DNA of 19,337 bases from an uncultured Curtobacterium sp. (lineage in GTDB: Bacteria; Actinomycetota; Actinomycetes; Actinomycetales; Microbacteriaceae), in NCBI GenBank assembly GCA_913774725.1, contig CAJYIG010000394.1, positions 1 to 19,337 on the forward strand, given 5' to 3'. A program made the position numbers and the translations under genes. Below the pieces are notes generated by a model that was given only the letters and a program-made list of their open reading frames with translations, ran no database searches and had not been told where the DNA came from. Positions 13,232 to 19,337 of this stretch are shown here, in pieces. Within the stretch, counting starts at the first letter, position 1; each line of letters begins with the position of its first letter.

Positions 13232-14128
13232 TCAGCTCTTCACGGCGCCCTGCGTCACGCCGCTGATCACCCAGCGCTGCGCGAAGAGGTAGACCACGAT
13301 GGTCGGCGCCAGGGCCATCAGGTACGAGGCGAAGGCGACGTTGTAGTTCGTGCCGAACTGGCTCTGGAAGATGTTCTGCACCACGGGCAGTGTCTGCAGC
13401 CCCGGATCCGCGGTGACGAGGGACGGCAGCATGAAGTCGTTCCAGGACGCCAGGAACGCGAAGATGCCGACCGTCGCGTTCATCGGCCCGAGCAGCGGCA
13501 GGATGACGCGCCAGAAGATCTGCCAGGTGGACGCGCCGTCGATGCGGGCGCTCTCCTCCAGTTCGACGGGGATTGACCGGAGGAACGCCGAGTAGAGCAG
13601 CACGCTGAAGGACAGTTGGAACATCGCGTGCAGGATCGCCACCCCGATCGGGTTGTCGAGCGAGAGCATCGCCGTGAACTTGATCTGCGGCAGCGCGACG
13701 ACGGGGAACGGCAGGAACATCGCGGCGAGCAGGTAGACGAACGACCAGCGGAAGAACCGGCGGTGCCAGTTGCGCACGATCGCGTACGAGGCGAGCGAGC
13801 TGAGCAGGAGCGTCACGACGACGGTCAGCGCAGCGACCGCCACCGAGACCGAGAACGACACCGGGAACCGGGTGAGGGTCCACGCTTCGGCGAAGCTCGC
13901 CGGGTTGAACGGCAGCGGCAGCGAGAGGGCGTTGCCGTCCACGGCCTGCGCGGGCGTCTTGAACGCCATCGCGACCGTGACGTAGAGCGGGACGAGGACG
14001 GTGAGCGACGCGACCGCCAGGACGATGGTCAGCGGCCAGTCGAACCGACCGAGCCGGTGTCGGCGCGGGCGGTCGCTCGGGGTGCGAGCGGCGGCGGTCG
14101 CCGGGGAACGGGTGTCGATGGCGCTCAT
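13232..14128 (-). CDS. Carbohydrate ABC transporter permease (MalG type)
   Basis: 298 residues, six predicted transmembrane helices, the first about 32-54. The cytoplasmic EAA loop (ELEESARIDGASTWQIFWRV, about 189-208) contacts the ATPase, and a C-terminal VISGVTQGAVKS is typical of MalG-like CUT1 permeases. The ATG at 14128 overlaps the TGA of the preceding permease gene as ATGA, so translation is coupled; an open frame extends further upstream but inside that gene. It pairs with the MalF-type permease to form the channel fed by the lipoprotein encoded at 15138-16448. A 105-bp gap to GH31 follows, in which I see no clear promoter or terminator. Confidence 0.95.
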   Translation of the reverse strand: MSAIDTRSPATAAARTPSDRPRRHRLGRFDWPLTIVLAVASLTVLVPLYVTVAMAFKTPAQAVDGNALSLPLPFNPASFAEAWTLTRFPVSFSVSVAVAALTVVVTLLLSSLASYAIVRNWHRRFFRWSFVYLLAAMFLPFPVVALPQIKFTAMLSLDNPIGVAILHAMFQLSFSVLLYSAFLRSIPVELEESARIDGASTWQIFWRVILPLLGPMNATVGIFAFLASWNDFMLPSLVTADPGLQTLPVVQNIFQSQFGTNYNVAFASYLMALAPTIVVYLFAQRWVISGVTQGAVKS

Positions 14129-15081
14129 GCGAGTCGGAGGTTCCTTCCGCGGGTCACCGCGAGCTGCAGGACCGAGATGAGGACGGTGATGATGAAGAAG
14201 ACGGTCGCGTTGGCCATCTGGTAGGCGTAGTCGCCGCTCGTGAAGCCGGTGAAGATCGTCATCGCGACGCTGCTCGTCGCAGAGCCCGGACCGCCGTTGG
14301 TGAGGCCGACGATGACGTCGTAGGCGCCGAGGTAGCCCTTCACGCCGAGCACGGTGTTGATGACGATGAACCCGCCGATGAGCGGCAGCGTGATCGATCG
14401 GAGCTGCTTCCACGCGCCGGCGCCGTCGAGCGAGCTGGCCTCGTAGACGTCGGTCGGGATCGAGGTCAGCCCCGCCGTGTAGACGAGCAGGGCGCCGGGG
14501 ATCGTCTGCCACGCGGACACGACGACGATCGCGAGCCAGGCGAGGTCGGGGTCGCCGAGGATGCTCTGCTCGAGCGGACCGAAGCCGACCGAGGTCGCCA
14601 GGGCGGGCAGGGTGTTCGAGAACAGGTAGTTGAACACGTAGGCGACGATGATGCCGGACACCACCATCGGGATCACGAACACCGCGCGGAGCCCCCCGGC
14701 GAAGCGGACCCGCTTCGTGAGGGCGACCGCGAGCGCCAGGGCGATCACCTGCGTGACGATCACCGTCACGACGGCGAAGCCGAGTGTGAACCCGTACGAC
14801 CCGAGAATCGCCGGGTCGGAGACGAGGGCGCGGTAGTTCTCGATGCCCAGGAAGTGCCACTGCCCGAAGCCGAGGTAGTCGGTGAAGCTGTAGAAGACGC
14901 CGACGCCGGCCGGTGCCACGACGAAGGCCGTGAACAGCACGAGGGCCGGCACGAGGAACAGGTAGTACACGCCCTCGGTGCGGTTCAGCGAGCCGACGCG
15001 TCGGTGCACGCGCGACGCCGTCGTGGCAGGACCGGGACGTGGTTCCTCGGTGTCGGGGTTCAGCGGGGTCTGCATGGTCAT
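14125..15081 (-). CDS. Carbohydrate ABC transporter permease (MalF type)
   Basis: 318 residues. After a polar 35-residue N terminus, six transmembrane helices are predicted, beginning with YYLFLVPALVLFTAFVVAPA (39-58). The EAA loop (EASSLDGAGAWKQLRSITLP, 214-233) contacts the ATPase, and LTNGGPGSAT (260-269) is a CUT1/MalF signature. The ATG at 15081 is supported by AGGAG 5-6 nt upstream; a second in-frame ATG lies two codons on. It follows the binding-protein gene after 56 bp and overlaps the next permease by 4 bp. No ATP-binding subunit gene is present in the island. Confidence 0.95.
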   Translation of the reverse strand: MTMQTPLNPDTEEPRPGPATTASRVHRRVGSLNRTEGVYYLFLVPALVLFTAFVVAPAGVGVFYSFTDYLGFGQWHFLGIENYRALVSDPAILGSYGFTLGFAVVTVIVTQVIALALAVALTKRVRFAGGLRAVFVIPMVVSGIIVAYVFNYLFSNTLPALATSVGFGPLEQSILGDPDLAWLAIVVVSAWQTIPGALLVYTAGLTSIPTDVYEASSLDGAGAWKQLRSITLPLIGGFIVINTVLGVKGYLGAYDVIVGLTNGGPGSATSSVAMTIFTGFTSGDYAYQMANATVFFIITVLISVLQLAVTRGRNLRLA

Positions 15082-15137
15082 GGGAGCTCCTGGGTCCGTG
15101 TCAGCGGTGCCGGGTCGTCGATGTCGGAAGCCGTGTT

Positions 15138-16448
15138 TCAGACGGTCGCCGAACGGCCCGCGAGCCGCCGCCAGTCGGTGTCGAGCTTCCGCAGCATGGA
15201 CTCGAAATCTCCGCTGCGGATCGCCGTCTGCAGGTAGTTGCCGAGCGGGATCGATGTGGGGACGAAGGTCCCGGCGCCCTGGTAGAACGCTCCGTCGTCG
15301 ACGTACTGCTGCAGGCCGGCGATGCGTTCGTCGTTCTGCGGAGCAGCGTCCTCGGTGGTCGCGAACGCCAGGTTGTCGAGGTTGTAGGCGTTGATGACGT
15401 CCCGCTGCATGAGGAACTCGACGAGCTCCCGGGCCTCGTCGAGGTGCGCCGTGGTGGTCGGGATCCACAGTCCGAGGTCGATGTTGACGCGCGCCTGTCG
15501 GTCGGCGGGGTCGTTCGACACCGGCAGCGCGAAGGTACCGACCGGGAGGTCCTCGTCGACCAGGGCGATCTGGCTGAGCGCCCACGGACCCTGCAGGTAC
15601 ATCGCGACCTTGCCCTGCCCGAACGCCAGGTTGCCGTCAGCGTAGGAGCGGGTGGCGTGGTCGGGGTTGAAGAAGGACGAGATCGTCTTCGCTCGTTCCA
15701 TCGGCAGCGCGAAGTCCTTCTCGAACGAGACCTCGGAGTCCGGGCCGACGTCCGTCCCCTGTTCCTTCATCTTGCGGAAGAAGACCCCGGTGTCGACGAG
15801 GCTCCCGACCGAGTAGTCGAACAAGCCCTGCCACAGCGTCCACGTGTCGCGGTCCGTGGCGTAGACCGGGATGACGTCCGTCTGCTGCAGCGCCGTGCAG
15901 ACGTCCACGAACTCGTCCCACGTCGTCGGCACGGGGAGGTCCTGCTCAGCGAAGATGCGCTTGTTGTAGATGACGCCGGCGGCGGCGAGCGAGAACGGCA
16001 GCACGCTGGTGCGGTCCTCGAACTTCGCGTACTGGGTCGTCAGCCCGTCGATGTCCTTGCGCACCCTCGCCGCGGACGGCAGGTCGCCCAGGTCACGCAG
16101 CACGCCGCGTTCGACGTACCGGGCGAGCTCGAGGTTGTCGTTGAAGCAGCCGACGTCGGCGGGTTCCCCGCGGACGAACTGCGGTGCGATCGCCACCGTG
16201 CTGTCGTGCACGACGTGGAGACCGCTGTGCTCGCGCTCGAACCGTCGCAGCAGATCGTCGAAGTACGCGATGACCTCTTGCTTCTGCTCGTAGAAGCGCA
16301 ACGTCGTCCCGGCTGCGGCGGAGCCGCTCGGCGGCCGCGTCGAGCACCCCGCGAGTGTCAGCGCCCCGAGGGCCGTCCCCCCGACGGCACTCGCGAGGAA
16401 CCCGCGGCGGCTCAGTGCCGTCGTCGCCGTCCTGTTGCTCATGACCAT
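15138..16448 (-). CDS. Extracellular sugar-binding lipoprotein of an ABC transporter (CUT1 type)
   Basis: 436 residues. The signal peptide carries a twin-arginine-like SRRGFLAS (13-20) and the lipobox LAGC with Cys35, so a Tat-exported, lipid-anchored protein is likely. The mature part has binding-protein landmarks: GTTLRFYEQKQEVIAYFDDLLRRF near the start, GVIYNKRIFAEQDLPVPTTWDEF mid-chain, and GKVAMYLQGPWALSQIA. It delivers an oligosaccharide to the two permeases that follow. The ATG at 16448 is preferred because GAGGGAG ends 5 nt upstream; alternatives are GTG 16454 and ATG 16442. It is first in the operon, under a promoter whose spacer holds the LacI-type operator. The ligand is unknown. 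Confidence 0.94.
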   Translation of the reverse strand: MVMSNRTATTALSRRGFLASAVGGTALGALTLAGCSTRPPSGSAAAGTTLRFYEQKQEVIAYFDDLLRRFEREHSGLHVVHDSTVAIAPQFVRGEPADVGCFNDNLELARYVERGVLRDLGDLPSAARVRKDIDGLTTQYAKFEDRTSVLPFSLAAAGVIYNKRIFAEQDLPVPTTWDEFVDVCTALQQTDVIPVYATDRDTWTLWQGLFDYSVGSLVDTGVFFRKMKEQGTDVGPDSEVSFEKDFALPMERAKTISSFFNPDHATRSYADGNLAFGQGKVAMYLQGPWALSQIALVDEDLPVGTFALPVSNDPADRQARVNIDLGLWIPTTTAHLDEARELVEFLMQRDVINAYNLDNLAFATTEDAAPQNDERIAGLQQYVDDGAFYQGAGTFVPTSIPLGNYLQTAIRSGDFESMLRKLDTDWRRLAGRSATV

Positions 16449-16483
16449 GGTCACTCCCTCGTGCGCTTCGTCGCGCGTGCTCT

Positions 16484-16512
16484 GTTTTACAGCGCTGTAA
16501 AAGCAAAGTCAA
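16484..16512 (-). promoter_or_regulatory. Promoter of the transporter/GH31 operon
   Basis: Minus strand: TTGACT (16512-16507), a 17-bp spacer, TAAAAC (16489-16484). The start point would be about 16477, giving a leader of some 28 nt that contains the GAGGGAG ribosome binding site. The geometry, with the operator straddling the spacer and -10 box, copies the GH2 promoter. Confidence 0.7.
16485..16502. promoter_or_regulatory. LacI-family operator of the transporter/GH31 operon
   Basis: TTTTACAGCGCTGTAAAA is a perfect 18-bp palindrome sharing its 12-bp core with the site at 9598-9615 next to lacI. It overlaps the -10 box and most of the spacer, so binding should block RNA polymerase directly. 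Confidence 0.88.
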
Positions 16513-16555
16513 CGAGAGTGACCGGAGCTTGACTGCTCGGCTCGGCTCGACCGGG

Positions 16556-17377
16556 TCAGGCGTAGCGGCGGGCGGCGCGCAGCGCGTGGGCGGTGTACGA
16601 CCCGCCGAACAGGTACACGTGCAGCAGCAGGGGCGCGAGCTGGTGCAGCTCGACGCGCTCCTGCCACCCGTCGGCGAGCCGGGACTCGGCGTCGTACGCG
16701 GCGAGCACGGTCTCGAGCCGCGGGAGGCCGAACAGTGCCAGGAGCGCCAGGTCCGTCTCCGCGTGCCCGCCGTGCGGTGTGGCGTCGATGAGCACCGCGC
16801 CGGTCGGCTCCGCGGAGTCCGTCGGCCAGAGCACGTTCCCGGCCCAGAGGTCGCCGTGGATCCGCGCGGGGGCGTCCCCGACGAGGCGGGGCTGCGGGGA
16901 GCCGAGCGTGCCGTCCTCGAGGCGGTCGGCCACGCGGTCGAACACCGCGGCCTCGGCGGCGTCGAACCCGCCCCGGTCGACGATGCGGCGGACGAAGTCG
17001 CGGATGCGGTACTCGGCGAAGAACGCGCCCCAGCTCGCCGGAGCGTCGGCCGCTGTGGTGAACGGCGTGCGCGAACGGCCCATCCGGAGCCCACCGCTCG
17101 TCGGGAACCCGGGGGAGGGCGCACCCCAGTGCGACGCACCGGCGGCGTGGGTGTGCGCGAGCGACCGACCGAAGCGCTCGGCCTGCGCCCTCGTCGGGGA
17201 GCCGTCCGCGATGCGCTCCAGGTGCAGGACGGTCGGCTGCGGGTGGTCGAGCACGCGGGCGATCCGGGTGCCGCCGGTGTCCTCGGCCTCGGCGAGCCAG
17301 GCCAGGCCGGCAGCCTCGGCGGTGGCCTCGTCGGGGTCGCGGAAGGTCTTCACGTGGATGTCGGGCACGCGTCCCAT
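16556..17377 (-). CDS. Fructosamine kinase family protein (aminoglycoside-phosphotransferase fold)
   Basis: 273 residues. The catalytic loop HGDLWAGN (174-181) and the metal-binding IDATPHGGHAETDLA (197-211) are the marks of the fructosamine/ketosamine kinase family, which phosphorylates sugar-protein Amadori adducts so that they fall apart. Lys10 in HVKTF is a plausible ATP-binding lysine. The protein is slightly short for the family, at the N terminus. The ATG at 17377 gives the longest credible form; the GTG at 17368 (VPDIHVK) has a better-placed GGATGGG upstream and may be the true start. It follows the LysR gene after 47 bp on the same strand and probably shares its transcript. It could instead act on another small amine or sugar. 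Confidence 0.9.
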   Translation of the reverse strand: MGRVPDIHVKTFRDPDEATAEAAGLAWLAEAEDTGGTRIARVLDHPQPTVLHLERIADGSPTRAQAERFGRSLAHTHAAGASHWGAPSPGFPTSGGLRMGRSRTPFTTAADAPASWGAFFAEYRIRDFVRRIVDRGGFDAAEAAVFDRVADRLEDGTLGSPQPRLVGDAPARIHGDLWAGNVLWPTDSAEPTGAVLIDATPHGGHAETDLALLALFGLPRLETVLAAYDAESRLADGWQERVELHQLAPLLLHVYLFGGSYTAHALRAARRYA

Positions 17378-17424
17378 CCTGCCGAGGCCGCGGTGCAGGC
17401 GTTCAGGCTCCGCGGCGGGACGCG

Positions 17425-18273
17425 TCACACCGCGTCGACGAGGGCCTGCGCCAGCGGGTGCCACGGCCGCGAGCTCGGCCCGCTGAGCACCAGCGTCCGG
17501 ACGTACCGCGGCTCCACGGGCAGCATCACCAGGTCGTCGGGCAGCATCACGCGACCGAGCGTCGGCACGATCGAGACGCCCTCGCCGCGCTGGATCATGC
17601 CGAACATCGTGCTCATCTCCCGGACGCGGTGCGCCCAGCGGAACGGCTGCCCGGCGAGCTCGTGCATGCGCTGGATCTGGTGCTCGCACCCACCGCCGCC
17701 GGCGACGAGTCCGTCCTCGTGCAGGTCGTCGAGCGTCAGCGCCGTACTCGACGCGAGGGGGTGGTCCCGCCGCACGACGGCGCTCATCTCGTCCCGAGCG
17801 ACGACCACGCCTCCGTCGGGCGCCGGCACCGGGTCGACGAGGACGGCAGCGTCCACGGTGCCGCCCTCGAGCCACTCGGGCATCTCGTCGTCGTCGCCCT
17901 CGTAGACCTGCACGTCGACGTCGGGCAGCGTCACCGCCCACAGCTCGCGGAGCCGCGGCAGCAGGCCCTGGCAGACCGTCGGCACGGCGGCGAGGCGCAC
18001 GGTGCCGCGTGCCGTGGCGGGCCGCACCACGGCCTCCAGGGCGTCGACCGAGGCGAGCACGCTGCGGGCGTGCGCCAGCATGCGGTCGCCGAGCGGGGTG
18101 GCGACCGCGGCGCCGCCGCGCCGGACGACCGGGCCGCCGACCTCGCGTTCGAGCCCGGCGACGGCGTGCGAGACGGCGGACTGGCCGACGCCCAGTGCGG
18201 AGGCGCCGCCGGTGAAGGAGCCGGCGTCGACGGTCGCGACGAACGCGCGGAGTTGCTGGATCGAGAGGACCAT
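17425..18273 (-). CDS. LysR-family transcriptional regulator
   Basis: 282 residues. The N-terminal winged helix-turn-helix (SIQQLRAFVATVDAGSFTGG through SAVSHAVAGLEREVG, about 4-48) is standard for LysR proteins, followed by a linker helix and a substrate-binding-like effector domain from about 90 (GTVRLAAVPTVCQGLLPRL). The chain is a little shorter than the usual 295-310 residues. The ATG at 18273 has AAGGGAA 2-3 nt upstream. It diverges from the EamA transporter gene, the usual arrangement for a LysR protein and its target, and the fructosamine kinase gene follows it. The effector is unknown. Confidence 0.93.
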   Translation of the reverse strand: MVLSIQQLRAFVATVDAGSFTGGASALGVGQSAVSHAVAGLEREVGGPVVRRGGAAVATPLGDRMLAHARSVLASVDALEAVVRPATARGTVRLAAVPTVCQGLLPRLRELWAVTLPDVDVQVYEGDDDEMPEWLEGGTVDAAVLVDPVPAPDGGVVVARDEMSAVVRRDHPLASSTALTLDDLHEDGLVAGGGGCEHQIQRMHELAGQPFRWAHRVREMSTMFGMIQRGEGVSIVPTLGRVMLPDDLVMLPVEPRYVRTLVLSGPSSRPWHPLAQALVDAV

Positions 18274-18332
18274 GCGTTCCCTTCATGCCGTCATGCGGCG
18301 CAGTCGTTCGACACATGCCCGCGTGGTGGTCG

Positions 18333-19259
18333 ATGCTAGCGCTCGTGAACGCCCTCCTCTACGTCCTGGTCGCCCTCACATGGGGCTCGAGCTTCTTCTT
18401 CGCGAAGATCGGCCTCGAGGGTCTCGCACCGCAGCAGGTCGCCACCGTGCGCACCGTGCTCGGCGCGCTCACGCTCGTCGTCGTGCTGCTCGTCACGCGG
18501 CGCCGGTGGCCGCGGGAGCCGCGCGTGTGGGGGCACCTGCTCGTCGTCGCGGTCTTCCTGAACGCGGTGCCGTCGTCGCTCATGGCGTGGGCGGAGCAGA
18601 CCGTGCCGTCCGGTCTGGCGAGCATCTACAACGCGACGACGCCGATCATGACGCTGCTGGCGCTCGCCGTGCTCGTGCCGTCCGAGCGGCTGAGTCGACG
18701 GCAGCTCGGCGGCATCGCGCTCGGGATCGTCGGGGTGCTCGTGCTCGTCGGACCCTGGGACCTGGTCGGCGACCCTGCCGTGCTCGCCACCGTCCCCGGG
18801 CAGCTGGCGCTGCTCGGCATGACCGCCTCGTACGGCATCGGCCTGGCGTGGCTCCGCCGCTTCGGCGTCGGGAGCGGACAGGACCCGACCACCGTCGCGA
18901 CCGTGCAGCTGAGCCTGGCGGCGCTGCTCATGCTGCTCGTCGCGCCCGTCATCGCCACCGGTCCGGTGCAGCTGGACTGGAGGATCGTGGCCGCGATGGT
19001 CGCGCTCGGTGCGGTGGGCACGGGGCTGGCCTACGCCTGGAACACCCGGTTGGTCGGGGCGTGGGGCGCCGGGCGGGCCTCCACGGTGACCTACCTGACG
19101 CCGGTCGTCGGGGTCGCACTCGGGGTCCTCGTGCTGGGGGAGCCGCTGCGGTGGAACGAGCCCGTGGGTGGGCTGGTGGTGCTGCTCGGGATCGCGTTGG
19201 CGTCCGGGGTGCTCGGTCGGCGGCGCGGGCGGTCGGCGGCGCGGGCGGCGACGGCCTGA
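18333..19259 (+). CDS. EamA/DMT-family transporter (probable metabolite exporter)
   Basis: About 308 residues with ten predicted transmembrane helices in two EamA repeats: LVNALLYVLVALTWGSSFFFAKIGL opens the first, and GQLALLGMTASYGIGLAWL the second; TYLTPVVGVALGVLVLGEPL is the family signature near the end. Such proteins export amino acids, nucleosides or other small metabolites. The start is uncertain. The frame is open from ATG 18285, but that leaves 11 bp to the divergent LysR start and no ribosome binding site; ATG 18315 and GTG 18345 are alternatives. I prefer ATG 18333, just before TM1, with GGTGG nearby. Likely controlled by the adjacent LysR protein. It ends before an intrinsic terminator. 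Confidence 0.9.
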   Translation: MLALVNALLYVLVALTWGSSFFFAKIGLEGLAPQQVATVRTVLGALTLVVVLLVTRRRWPREPRVWGHLLVVAVFLNAVPSSLMAWAEQTVPSGLASIYNATTPIMTLLALAVLVPSERLSRRQLGGIALGIVGVLVLVGPWDLVGDPAVLATVPGQLALLGMTASYGIGLAWLRRFGVGSGQDPTTVATVQLSLAALLMLLVAPVIATGPVQLDWRIVAAMVALGAVGTGLAYAWNTRLVGAWGAGRASTVTYLTPVVGVALGVLVLGEPLRWNEPVGGLVVLLGIALASGVLGRRRGRSAARAATA

Positions 19260-19267
19260 GGGCGGGG

Positions 19268-19293
19268 ACCCGAGCGTGGGGCAGGGCTCGGGT
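19268..19293 (+). terminator. First stem-loop downstream of the EamA gene
   Basis: ACCCGAGC (19268-19275) and GCTCGGGT (19286-19293) form a perfect 8-bp stem with a 10-nt loop, 9 bp after the stop codon. No T-run follows directly; it acts with the stronger terminator behind it or protects the 3' end. Confidence 0.5.
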
Positions 19294-19300
19294 GCTGGGC

Positions 19301-19337
19301 TGGCCGGCGCTGTGCTGTGCTGTGCTGGCCGTTTTTT
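19301..19337 (+). terminator. Intrinsic (Rho-independent) terminator of the EamA gene
   Basis: TGGCCGGC (19301-19308) and GCTGGCCG (19324-19331) pair over 8 bp, including two G-T pairs, around a 15-nt loop, followed at once by TTTTTT at the window edge. It is the only hairpin here with a clear T-run. The loop and the start of the right arm are built from three TGTGC units (19311-19325). Confidence 0.8.

Noticed and set aside
11372..13576. 734-codon open frame on the plus strand opposite GH31 and the second permease
   Set aside because: It is antisense to a GH31 gene with all catalytic motifs, has charge-rich low-complexity sequence with no domain, and runs on into the permease gene. Long antisense frames are expected at this GC content.
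1..19337. CRISPR arrays, tRNA/rRNA genes, transposases, att sites, riboswitches
   Set aside because: None found: no regularly spaced repeats beyond the pairs listed, no cloverleaf-like sequence, no transposase or integrase motifs.

Overview
This is a high-GC (about 70 %) window whose dense, nearly gap-free genes look actinobacterial. Protein styles (Ala/Arg-rich, Gly-rich tails) and promoter styles (TANNNT -10 boxes next to start codons) fit Microbacteriaceae, and a plant- or soil-associated genus such as Curtobacterium is a reasonable guess, but the sequence alone does not prove it. I support 15 protein genes, one of them cut by the left edge. I see no RNA genes, CRISPR arrays, insertion sequences or prophage parts, and no intergenic stretch exceeds about 255 bp.

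Left part (1-7704, all minus strand). Transcription order is: an ArnT/YkcB-like polytopic glycosyltransferase (7655-5475), an OmpR-family response regulator (5436-4714), its histidine kinase (4717-3173, ATG/TGA-type 4-base overlap), a small C-tail-anchored protein (3000-2680), a GT2/GtrA polyprenyl-phosphate glycosyltransferase (2565-1273), a strong stem-loop terminator, and the N-terminal part of a glutamate synthase large-subunit homologue (1019 to the edge). The two glycosyltransferases are the two halves of an envelope glycosylation route: loading a sugar on a lipid carrier, then transferring it outside the membrane. Both have a near-identical motif just upstream, CTTAGG-N5-C(C/A)(A/C)AGG, the 11-bp direct-repeat layout expected for an OmpR-type regulator. 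My main hypothesis is that the embedded two-component system controls both enzymes.

Middle part (7726-16512). This is a complete LacI-controlled sugar-uptake and hydrolysis island: a cytoplasmic GH2 enzyme (minus) diverging from a LacI regulator (plus), then a minus-strand operon of a Tat/lipoprotein-type sugar-binding protein, two ABC permeases and a GH31 enzyme that converges on lacI. The same palindrome (core TACAGCGCTGTA) lies in the 17-bp spacer between -35 and -10 of both the GH2 promoter and the transporter promoter, so one repressor should switch the whole island. No ATPase gene is present, so a shared ATPase elsewhere is expected. The GH2 and lacI transcripts are predicted to be leaderless or nearly so.

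Right part (16556-19337). A fructosamine-kinase-family gene follows a LysR regulator on the minus strand. A 10-TM EamA/DMT exporter diverges from the LysR gene and ends in a clear intrinsic terminator with a T-run at the window edge.
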